From assembly GCA_011009095.1 (NCBI GenBank), contig VTPC01090572.1, forward strand, positions 255,935 through 319,934: a stretch of 64,000 bases of DNA, given 5' to 3'. Under the pieces are notes generated by a model. It had not been told where the DNA came from, made no database searches, and saw only the letters and a program-made list of their open reading frames with translations. Shown here in pieces: positions 33,635-44,487 of the stretch (position 1 is the first letter of the stretch; each line of letters starts with the position of its first letter). The stretch is from Ignelater luminosus (taxonomy: Eukaryota > Arthropoda > Insecta > Coleoptera > Elateridae). The position numbers and the translations under genes are program-made.

Positions 33635-36600
33635 ATGGTAAGTAAAAATAGTGTTAGTACTTGATTTAGCTTTATCATTTTTTATTGCTTTTGTAGAGTC
33701 GACGTGACGCTAATACTACGAAAGTATTCGTGGGAAGTTTACCTGCTGCTGTAACTACCGATGACTTACGCCGTTTGTTTGCCCCTTATGGAAAAATTGT
33801 CGAGTGTGATATAGCAAACAGATGTGGATTTCTTCATCTGGAAGATCGAGAACTTGCCATAAAGGCAATAGAAGAGTTGAATAATACTAACTTTATGGGT
33901 GGTAGAATATCTGTTGAGAAAGGACGCGTTAAGCCCCCACGACGTACCCGTGAAGGAGGCCCAATGAGAGGAGGTAGAGATCGTGGTGGACCTTATTCGC
34001 GTGATAATGGTTATGGAAGGGGACCGCCACCAAGAAATGGAATGAGCAGTGCATACGGTAACAGGGAGTTTAGTTATGGAGATAGATATGGTGATTATGA
34101 TAGAGGACAACCAAGAAATTATGAATCAGATTATGGTGGAATGGGTGATCGGCGACCGTTATATGAAGATCGTAGAAGTTATATGGATGATCGTAGAGGT
34201 TATGCTCCACCTAATGGTTATGGTAAGCTGTTTGATTTGTGTTTGTTGATGTTTATGAAAATGTTGTTTTATAATGAGAAGATCGTCGTCCATATGACGA
34301 TCGTCCACCATACCCTGGTGATCAAGGTGGATATGATGATAGAAGGATGCCTCCTGGTTCTGGTGCTCCTGGACCAGATAGTTACGATGATCGTAGACCT
34401 TTGTTGGGTGAACGAAGGCCATTAATTGATCAAAGTGGACCTAGAGGTCCGTTGGGAGGTTACGAAAGAGGTTCTTCAAGCAACGATATGTTTAGTAGGC
34501 GAGGAGATCCTGGACCTAGATCTGGGTAAGAATCAATTTTACATGAATATGATGAATATATGTATACCCTGTCACCTATAAAATCAATTGTAAGGCAATA
34601 ATAAGTGCAAGTGGTCTTAAACAATACAATTTTAAAATAAGATGTTCCACCATTCATGTGTGTATTCTAATTCTCTGTCTTACTTAAATGTGTGCCATTT
34701 AGACTTTGCACTTATTGTCTTGTAGGTGACAGGCGGTGCCATGAAGCAGATGTAAGCATAATAAACAAATTTTGGTAACTCTTCTTTGTTTTGTATCGAT
34801 TTGATTTAAGTAAGGTAGTTCATTGTAGGCAAATGTATTTGGATTTAATGACATCGACATATAAAAGCAGTGTAAGAGATGACTTTTGGGTCTCTTCTCT
34901 TAATAATCGGTAAGTTTGGATATATGTGTTTAATTTAAATTTGTGTGTGCGTTAGATCTAGTCTAGTTATTAGGTCTAAAGTGGCAGTTCATTCACAGTG
35001 GTTTACGATCGTATAGGTTGCTTTTTGAAATATCTTATTCCAAATCTAACCAAATTATCATTGTTGAAATTAACAACAAAATAAACTTGCCTAATTATTT
35101 TAGAAACACCTCAGAGATTTTTTTGCACTGAATGATTATTTGTAGATTATTTTAATTTCATTTTATTGTTGACTAAAGATTTTGTAGCGTTTTCAACTGA
35201 AAATGCTTGATATGCGCTAAATAAATGCCTTAAACACTGTTTCTAATGTTATCCTTGTCAAACACCTTCTACATAAATGGAAGGCTAATAGGTTTTCAGT
35301 AGGTATGTGTTGTTTTTGATTAAAAATAAATCTGTGAAACAACTATCTCCTTCGGTGAGATGGATAGTAGAAGAAAATTACTTGTCAGGTGTCTAATATA
35401 AATTGTAAAGTTAAGTTTAAGGTTAAATAAAATCACCCACTTACTGTTTTCATTAATTATGCTAATTTATTGAAGAAGAATGAACGAATATTACAATTTT
35501 GGATAAGTAAGTAAAATACACGAAATTCCGAAATTTAAACATTGTGGTATTGTTATATTAAGTCCTAAATTTTTATTTTGTTGCAGACTAACACCATCAT
35601 CTGGAGGATATGGTGATCGTGATACATCACTTGGTGGTTATGGTAGTGGTGGCGGTGGACTCTCTGGAAGTGCTTACAATTCTATGAATGATGGTGGATA
35701 TGGAGGCTCCGGATCTGGACTTAGCAGCAGTTATGGGGGAGGGGCAGGAGGTGGTGGTTACGGAGGAAGTAGTGGTTATGGATCTGGTGGTTATGGTGAT
35801 GGTCGAAGTACCACCGGAGGTGGTTATGGAAGTTCTAGTGGTGCACCAACGGGAACTGGTTATGGGAATACTGGTGGTAGTAGTGGTTATGGTTCTATGG
35901 GTAGCTCTGGTGGTTATGGTGATTCCTATAATAGTGGAAGATTGGGAGGAGGTTATGATGCAGTGGATCCTTTACCCCAACAAAGAAGGTAAGGTTTCTA
36001 TTTTTCTAATTTTTTGGAAGATATTTAGAGGTTATGAGATAAAAATGTACATTATGGTCACCCAGTAAATGTGGAAGATAAAATAGTTGTTAGGGTGCGT
36101 TTATTAGTTATTAGAGTTGGTTAGGTTGTTACAGGTGTTTTAAAAGTTCTTATTCTATTTTTCATCACAGTATGAAAATAATAAGTCAGGAAAAATTCCA
36201 TACACGCTAATTAACCTTGTGCTTCAGTTTCATTCTTTTCTTTCTTAATTATCTTAGTAAGAGCTAATGCGAGGCAATGTCAACCTTTGGTAGTAGGACT
36301 AGAATCCTTAAGCAGGCTATTATAAAAATAAGAGTTAACACCTCGCGCTTACCTAATGAACCGTCTGCGGCAGCCAATGATCATTGTCATCGAAAACCTG
36401 CTTAAAAGAAGTTATGGTTTTGTTAGTGATTTTTAAAATTGAAATTGCCCCTTAACAACTAATTTACTTCTTTACGTTCCATTATTGAAATCTTCAGTTA
36501 TAAAAAATATGAAATCGGTTAACTGAACAACGGATTTATGCATATAACGTGTCACAACTGTTGCAAAAGTTGAACTGAGCAACAAAATACATTTTTGAAG

Positions 36601-38043
36601 CGCTATTGTTAGGGAATGGAAGATACGTTTAGAAAAAAACTACAAAACCCAAGGTTAGAGAATAGGTAGAGCTTGTTCTAACGTCAGCAGAACTTCCACA
36701 TTTTTGGGGTATACAGCATGTTTAAGAATTTCCAGTGTCAAGCTATGATGTTACTATTACTAGTAGTGTTCAGGTCCATTTAATTTTGGAAATACATAAA
36801 CTGAGTGATTGTCTTCTTTAAAATGACAGCAAATCCACTTCTGGTTAAACTGGAAATGCCATCAACATTAAATTTAATGCCCTGTATGTTTTACATCTTT
36901 AGTATCTGCATTTTGTTTAAAATATGATAAACTAGATTTTAGAGATCGACTGATATGACTCTTTTGCTGAAACTGTTATTAATATTGGCCTCTATAGTTT
37001 GAGATATTTACATCACATTGTACTACATTCATTTATAGTTTCAAGAGATTAACAAAACTTAACTGCATTTGCTTAATAGGGATGGTTTAGATTGGTTTAA
37101 ATACACACCTAACGATAATATTTTATAAAGGATCTAGCTGAAGGATCGGCAAAAATGTGTTTATCACAAATGCTTGTTATTCCAGCCCATTTCTTCCTCT
37201 ATAACTTCTTGTTGTTTATCCAATGCTATTTGGAAAATAAAATAAACCCATGAAATAGAAAGTTTCTATTTTACTTTTCTCCATAAGTCCATAAAACATT
37301 TCAGAAATTATAAACATTCATCTTATTTTCATCCATCAACAACTTACTTTTGTTTTTCAAAGCTAACTTTATTTTTTTTGTTTTATTCTATTTTCTTTTG
37401 GCATTGACAATTAACTTTCTAATCTCACTTTCTTTGACAGCTAAATAAATTGACAAATTAATATAACAAATAAGATCAAAAATAAATTAATTTACTTAAT
37501 TCCAACAGGAATAGTGGCACACCTTGTCTCTTTCATAAGTGAAAAAAAAAATAGAAAATTAGAATCATACTTAAAAAATTGCTGTCTACTAATATTTAGG
37601 ATCAAAAATGTAGAACCATTGAAAACAACTGAGATTTAGATCATTGAACTTCAAATAAAAAGCAGGCTTTAAAAATATAAATATCCAGAATTTAAAATAA
37701 GCAAGTTAATGAGTATATTCAGTTTAATTGGAAGTGATATTGCTGTTGTTATAAGACTGTTTTATAACTTTCAAAAATTAGACAAATTTGATCACTATTA
37801 GCAAAGTTATAGCTTAGGACTGGAAGTTCTTGGACGGCCTGTATATTATTGCGAGGTTTAACTTAAAACCTGTAACATTCTGCATTTAATTAAATGCACA
37901 TAAATTTTGTTTCTGTATTGCTGGATGGTTTTATAAATCTTTTTTTTGTTAAAATGCCAATTTTTATTTGTAGTTTTGCGAGCAGCGGCGGCGGACCTGG
38001 TCCACGTAGAGACATGTCATCGGGCCCGGGGCGCAGATATTAA
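33635..38043 (+). CDS. RRM protein, RBM4/lark-like, with RGG and Gly-Tyr-rich tail
   Basis: Five exons: 33635-33637 (ATG only), 33697-34222, 34282-34525, 35587-35988, 37974-38043. All junctions are GT-AG and in phase, giving 414 aa. A single RRM spans about residues 10-78: RNP2 is VFVGSLP (11-17), the RNP1 position is RCGFLHLE (43-50), with IVECDI before it as in RBM4/lark second RRMs. Residues 80-260 are rich in Arg, Gly, Asp and Tyr (RGGRDRGGPYSRD, repeated DDRRP), and 265-395 is Gly/Tyr/Ser low complexity (SSGYGSGGYGDG). The C-terminus is RRDMSSGPGRRY. Likely role is nuclear pre-mRNA binding with RGG-mediated contacts; the tail suggests condensate formation (inference). I do not assign a symbol because only one RRM is present and there is no zinc knuckle as in lark. 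Intron 2 is 59 bp; intron 3 holds a possible poison exon. Confidence 0.9.
34726..34751 (+). other. Candidate 26-nt poison exon
   Basis: Within intron 3 of the RRM gene, CTTATTGTCTTGTAG forms a strong acceptor, followed by 26 bases and a GTAAGC donor. Entering in the phase left by exon 3 gives GG-G then TGA, so inclusion truncates the protein at once and would expose the mRNA to decay. The exon is GC-richer than the surrounding intron. RNA-binding protein genes often self-regulate through such exons; use here is inference. Confidence 0.35.
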
Positions 38044-39469
38044 ATAATAAAAGACATGCATATTGCGGCGGTGCGCCTTGAAGTCATACTATCTGTTATG
38101 CGCTCTGCTAGGGTCTGCCATAAATGTAATTCAACGTTCTTACATTATTAATGCGCTTTTTTCACATATACTACTATACATTACAAATCTATTCTTCTGC
38201 GTTATGCGTTATTTGCCCGAAATTTTATTATAGTGCGACTTTTTTGTTAGTTTATTATTATTTTCTTTTGTTTGTAGTGCTATCGCAATTTATTATACTA
38301 CTATATACACATAATATGAGTTAACGTAGAAATTGAGGTTAGTACAAGTTGTTGGAAAAAGCAACAACCTTTATTTTAAATATTATTTTGATTATATACT
38401 ATATGTAGGTAATATTATAGTTGAATGTGTTTGATGAAATTTTTAATTTTCCTAATTTTAAATACAAAACAACAAAATATTATCAATAAATGTGCTATTG
38501 ATGTGTATATTTTCTTTTTTTGTTTTTTTGTTTTAGTTTTACATCAAATAAAAACCTTTACAAGGTGCAATCCTACTAATTTAGTTTTATCCTTAATTTT
38601 GATGTTTTGGATAAAATAATATAACACTTTTATTCTGCACATTAAATAACGATCTCTGTTATGTTTATGTAATTGAAAAGATTATTTTTGTGTTGGGTAT
38701 ATATGTCTGTGTATATGTGTGTGCACATTTGTTTTATACCAGAATATCAAATAATATCTATGTACAAGCTGTTCTGCTATAAGTATCCATCTATCATAGT
38801 AACAGTCATGTTAATTTTAATTTTTTTAAAAATGTTCAAGTACTTTACTAGCTTTTACCTCAGCTTAGGGGCAAATAAATGTAACTTGAGAATTATAAAT
38901 GAAATACTCTGTAAAATGATCAATGGTAATGAGAAGAAACTGATTTAAGAAAAGAGACAAAAATTTAATAAGTGAGGTAGAAACCATAGGAATGAAGAAA
39001 AAGAACGGAAGACCAAAATAAGGGAAAACGGAAAGGGAGAGGTCAACACAAATAAAAAAAGGAGTAGAAACTTAAGATGGTGGGTGGTCATCACATACAA
39101 CAGAACAAATCATGGCATACCAGAAAATTGACTATTGGCAGCTATGGGATTCAATAACTAAATATTCATACTGTGGTACATTGTTGAAAGTTGTGTACAA
39201 CCTCCAATTAAATGTTGAAAATTGTGCAGTTGCAGCTGTATTTCTTACTTCAAGAAACTTTGACATCCTACATACTTTAGAAGTTCTCGTTGCAACAAAT
39301 ACACAGAAACTATGTTGTATTTGAAAATGCAAAAATCCAGCCAGTAAGCTGAATAATCAAGTAGGCATTGATCAGAATTATTCATTTGTTAATTTGAATG
39401 AATAACCGAGCAGTGAAACATACTCGGATTAATGGCACACTTTTCAAAAGTTCGTTTTTTTTGTATGTC
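38044..39469 (+). other. 3' UTR of the RRM gene and spacer
   Basis: The first 100 bases after the stop are GC-richer (GCGGCGGTGCGCCTTG), then T-rich. AATAAA-type signals occur near 38484 (CAATAAATG) and 38548 (CAAATAAAAACC). Around 38980-39070 an A/G-rich stretch (GAAAGGGAGAGG) might be a LINE tail but is too weak to call. No gene seen. Confidence 0.4.
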
Positions 39470-39640
39470 CATTAACAGATCAATTTCAAATGATTTAAGG
39501 TACCTGGTGTGGTACATTGCTGAAACCTGGATAAACACCTTTAAGAAAAAATGAACTCGATAATGGTTCTGGAAAACCAAAACAACATTTTATGAAAATT
39601 TGGTTATATTTGAAGTACTAGGGACAAGAAATATCAGGGT
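39470..39640. repeat. Dispersed repeat, copy 2
   Basis: This is a diverged partner of 7300-7450, with the block GTGGTACATTGCTGAAACCT and a following TGGTTCTGGAAAACCAAAA. It ends near CAGGGTGG at 39635. The family is unknown and no coding sequence was seen. Confidence 0.4.
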
Positions 39641-40314
39641 GGTTCCCAGCAACCTAGAAAAATTTCTAGTTGTACATTTTCAAACCACGTATAAGAAATT
39701 TCCCACAGAACCGAATGAGTACCAAATGTGCCATGTTTTGCTGTGTTCTGGTGCGTGATGCATCTACGTTACGCGGTATAATCGTAGAGGTCGTTTCTGT
39801 ATTCTTGGGGTAGATCAGGGATAATTTTGTTGTAGATGCAATTGGAACCGTTTTTGTGCAAGCATATTTCCGCAAGGAATTAAATTCATGCAATCTGTAA
39901 CAGTACATTGTTTTTAAAATGCGCAAACAAATTTCTGTGCGAATGGTTTGTGTCAGCTTGCCTCAAAGTACCTCTACAAACACTGTGTGTATCAAGTTCA
40001 TTTTTTATTTTAAAAATCCACAACAACCCAAAGCAATTCGTCCATGTGAAAACGTTTCAAGATCTCCCACGCGAATTTATAATACTGCGCTGTGCGGTAA
40101 AAATCCTCTCATATATAGTCTGTTTCAATACTATAGAAAATTCAGAGTAGGCTTTGATTTTAGCCTATTTTTGCAGTATACAACAAACATAGAGCAAATT
40201 CAGGTTTACAACCTAAAAGTACAAGCATCACTACATACAGGACGATTTAAAACCTGTGGGCATAACTCTAGAGGCTCATTACTTATTAGACGGTGATTTG
40301 GAGTAAAGAATTAT

Positions 40315-41403
40315 GACAGGACGACATTCCGGCCTCGAGTGCAAAGCGAGGCAGTCGACCCGGTCTGCAGCGAGAGCGTGATGCATCGGTGACGAAGAGT
40401 ACGGGCTCAACCACAAACGCGGTAGTTGGGGAGCTACCGCCAACCCACCCTCCAGCGTCTGTGTTTTGGGGGGCACAGGCCTGGCCCATTTCCACCACCA
40501 ACGGGGCGACTTGAGGTCGCATCGCTGCATCAACCCAACCGACCGTCGGTCTTCAGGAATTCAGGGGGCTTGAGGACCGCGACCGCCACACACCCAACCA
40601 TACCCAAGATGCAGTAGATGGATCAACGGCCGCTCCACCACCAACCGGCGTCTGCGTAGGGGTGCGCAGGCCCGGCCATCACCACCACTCATCACAGCCT
40701 CATCCGATCGGCCCGGGTAGCTACCCGGCCGTGATTACCAAATTCCTTTCCCACCCAAACCCTCGAGCCCGGGGCTCCTCGAGGTACCTACTCCACTACG
40801 CCCGGAAATTCTTCGCCAATCCGCCACGCTTCCCGCCAAATCCGTTCCCTCCAACAACTTCCCGCCAAATCATTCCCGCCTAACAATTCCCGCCAATAAT
40901 CACCACACCCATTCCACTACCACCACACTGTTCTCACTGGGTTTTTCCGTGGTTTCCCCAGTGGTTAAGGCAAATGCCGGAACAGTTTTGCACTAGACCA
41001 CGGCACACAATTCACACTTAGACACTCACACACCACTACTCTAACACATACACACTCTCACACTCCTCACAACACAATTCCAACACCGTTCTGAAAAGAA
41101 CCGTCGCGTCGAACTCCTCGTCGTCTCTATGTGACGGCTCGTTGGCCGTCCTTGGGCATCACCATCGACGGGGATTATGGAGGACCTTCTTCCGGCCTGC
41201 ACCACCATCGCCACCAGACCATCATCACCGTGGACGGCGGGCGTGCGGACTACTTGATGATCCGGATGTCTACTATTCGGATAACGCTGACAGTATCCAG
41301 CTGCAGTAGCTGGATTTCCATGACACATTCCATAAATAAAATGCATATCAGCATATTCGCAATTAATGTATTCTACTATTGGTAATAATAATAATAATAA
41401 CAA
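40315..41403 (+). mobile_element. GC-rich insert ending in (TAA)n, probable non-LTR 3' region
   Basis: Composition changes abruptly at about 40315 to GC-rich sequence full of CpG (GCGAGGCAGTCGACCCGG), then becomes C-rich with TTCCCGCCAA repeated several times (40850-40900), then CA-rich, and finishes in a (TAA)n tract at 41383-41403. A (TAA)n tail is typical of I-clade and some other non-LTR retrotransposons, which suggests a 3' fragment in plus orientation. No RT or endonuclease motif is visible, and the ORFs on both strands have no known domain. Confidence 0.5.
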
Positions 41404-41965
41404 CACTATCTGACACATATGAAGATACTACTTGCAAATTGTTTGACTAGATGTAATCTGCTGTCAATTTTTCCTCATTATCTCAGTAACCCTTGAAACA
41501 TGGATATGGGTGTGTTATGTTTTTTTTTACTCCAAATCACCTGTTTAATGAGCCCCTAGAGTTGTGTCCACACCTTTTGAATAACCCTTTATGTATATGT
41601 CTAAAAAACATGCTATGTTGCATTCTGACACATCACCTATCCATACATCTATTATCTGTTTCAAATTATAAAACAGTGAGGTGAGACCATGGTTTATTTT
41701 TAATAACTTGACAGCGCAACAAGAGAAATTACATTTTGGGGGATGGTTAAACTGAGAATTTTGTTTTTGTAGGCTGTTGATACCTCGTGTTGCCAGTTTT
41801 CTCTTGATTTTACAATGTAAATCAAAAAGTGTAATTTTGCATCAGTAGTATGGCTACAAATAATTGCAATTTATTGTCAAACTATTAAAATCATACAAAA
41901 ATATAGTAATTTTGGCAAATGTAGACTTGGCAATGTAACATAACCTAAAATTAATTTTTACCTAA

Positions 41966-42617
41966 GCGTAGTTTTACACGACAGTAAATTTTAACATAAA
42001 TTTTTGTATAAATTTTTACATAAATATTTTACACCGTTGCTAACGCATTTCTCGTACCAAATTTTTGACTAAATTTGCGTGTTAAATTTTCTGTGAAATT
42101 TTATAGAGCCTGTTCTAAAAAATGAGAAAATTCTCTCTTAAATATGCGCCAATATTATGCGCAGTATACCAGAACCGCCAGTATAACATGAACGTAAAAT
42201 ATTACTATTTTATGATATTTTATGTTGAGATCCCTATAGCAGCCATTATTATATTGGATCTTGTCAGCATTTTTTATAAAAAGAAGTACACCAAAGCAAA
42301 TACTACGTGTGATAAAAGCAAAAACCACAAAATACAAATAACCTTATAAAATCGATGTTTTTGTAACCTCTAAACATAAACAAACTAACAATTTAGGTTA
42401 TGATTTATTTCATGTTTATTTTGTTATCCAGAGATGTCACTTGCGAATGTGATTAAACACGCATGACGCCATTGAGAAATTTTACATAAAATTATAACAA
42501 GTTGCAAACAGCAAACACGACTTAAAAAAATTTTTATTTAATTTTTTTATTTCAAAATTTCTTGACAAATTTTATACAGAAATTTATGTTAAAGTTTACT
42601 GTCGTGTAAAACTACGC
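41966..42617. mobile_element. PIF/Harbinger-like MITE with TAA target duplication
   Basis: The element opens with GCGTAGTTTTACACGACA and continues as AGTAAATTTTAACATAAATT; the reverse complement of its end is the same with one early mismatch (C for T), and the match extends through GTATAAA. TAA flanks both ends (41963-41965 and 42618-42620). A three-base TAA/TTA duplication with long terminal inverted repeats fits PIF/Harbinger. The 652-bp body has no transposase; short ORFs inside are not recognisable. Confidence 0.8.
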
Positions 42618-42620
42618 TAA

Positions 42621-44400
42621 GCTCTACCATATTCTTAAGCTGTCTAACACGCGGGGTGAAATCTGTCGGATTACAATGGCTTGCCCCTACTGCTTTATAA
42701 TTTGAAATGGATAATACCTGTAACAACTTTTCTATCCCTCGAGTAATATTGTCTTGGAAGTCATTTTCTTTAAAAAAAATGGGATACCTAATTAGGTAAT
42801 AAAAGCAATTGCTAAAATTGTTAGATTGTCAAAATCAGTATAAAGCTTGTAAAGGATTACAAATGCAAGATTACCATGTGTTGAGCTGATTTTAAACTAG
42901 ATACTTTTTGGTTCGAATTATGTTGTATTTACATACATTAAAAAAATAAGGTACGGTTGATAGCAGCACTATCACAATCAAAGTATTCACAAATAGAACT
43001 GACTTGGAATTGTGCATACAGAGTGTTTCATTTAAGATTTCAGAGTTTTACTTATTTTCATCTAAACTGATGTTGGAAATGGATTTTTTTATAATATACC
43101 ACATTCTTTATAGAAATGAAAATCAAACGGATTCATTAATCACACTATTACAAAAGTCATACTGCAACAGCCTGTACAAACACAATAATCAGTCTTGATT
43201 GTAACTGCACCTAACATGAGAAATTCAATATAAAAGTAACTTTAGTGTAAAATTTATATAAAAAATGTGCTCTTTAAATTGCAGTTGTATCATTTAAAGA
43301 AAGTGACATGGAGAAATAATACAAGAGCATTGCTAAATATCTTTGTTTGCAGTTTTGTCTTTCGCTTCTTGGACACATGTAGATAGTAGTTAATGGAAAC
43401 ACTACTCCAGACAACTGGACATAACATTGACCAAATTGTCTCCTGCTAAAAATTCTTTTTTATACTCTACCAGCGTTTTATGTAATCTGCTAATTCGTTT
43501 GCTTATAGATGTCGATTTTTTCATACCTTGTATTTAACAATTGAAAATAAATTTCAAGTTTCTTGCCATGTACGGAATTACGCACTGCGCATAACATCTC
43601 AAATGTTGTACTTATCAACGTGACCTATCAAAATAGCATAAAACTGAAACGGTTTTTTTCTAATCCCGCACGTGTCAGCCACCATTTTGCTAAACTTAAT
43701 GGATCTCTAAACGTTAAAACGTGGAACATACAAAATTTGTTTATAGTTGACGTATTTATGAATGACTGACTAATAGAATAAATGGCGCTAGCTTTTCTAA
43801 TCACTTCCTAATAAGTGATTTTCTCAATGAGTCCGCAAGTAAATCAAAATAACTTGTTTTGACAGATAAATTTAAAATTGTAACATCTCAGGATTCCTTT
43901 TCCACTCTACACAAAAATGCTTGTCGGCAGATACAGTAGATTTAGGTCTTCAGCTTTGATATTCTTTATCCAATCTAAATATCGCTAAAATTGTTTATGA
44001 TACTCTTACAGTAGAGGCATCCAACGCGGAAATAACTGACTTATGTCCAAATAATCAAGCTAAATTTGAGCACTCACCCGACACTGATACCTACATTTAT
44101 TACTAATTCAAGTGTTAGAACACAATTCACAGAAAACAAAACTGCATAGTTACAATGATTTTTCAAGACTTAACAATGCTTTTAAACAAATTACATTCGA
44201 AAATAATAGTAACAGAATGCTATGTAATTTAAGCAATGGGACGAAAAATGGTTTATTAATTCTACGTAATTTTTTTTGTTTTGTTGCGGTGTTTACTCCT
44301 TATAGCTCTAGGTAATGAAGAAACAAAACGTTCCAAGTACAAGAATTGAACGTTGATTACGTTGTGATCTTCATTTATAATCGTTAGCGTCGACGGCGGC
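42621..44400. other. Intergenic, nothing definite
   Basis: Mostly AT-rich spacer. ACAGAGTGTTTCATTTAAG at 43019 resembles the ends of an element family but has no partner that I found. A 68-codon ORF at 43563-43769 is not recognisable. No gene called. Confidence 0.45.
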
Positions 44401-44487
44401 AGTCTGTTGTTTACCAAACTACATTAATTGCGTCTAGTCTCCTGATGCGCTTGCTTGACCATACGCCTGCGTCCACTATTAGCACAT
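44401..44487 (+). promoter_or_regulatory. CpG-containing candidate promoter
   Basis: A short island with GTCGACGGCGGCAG and ATACGCCTGCGTCC stands out from AT-rich flanks and lies immediately before a clean ATG-to-donor segment. This resembles the islands in front of ttd14 and ABCD3, so a transcription start is plausible. There is no other support. Confidence 0.3.

Noticed and set aside
33766..34422. Antisense ORFs over the RRM gene
   Set aside because: They follow from the codon bias of the sense gene and have no recognisable content.
35688..36068. 126-codon ORF overlapping the Gly-rich exon in another frame
   Set aside because: A shadow of the GGT/TAT-rich coding exon 4 of the RRM gene; it yields only Val/Met/Glu low complexity.
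38980..39110. A/G-rich stretch resembling a GRPK-type LINE C-terminus
   Set aside because: Only a few residues match and frame is not kept; too weak to call.
39919..40296. 125-codon plus-strand ORF before the GC-rich block
   Set aside because: No known domain; may be part of the adjoining insert, but there is nothing to support a gene.
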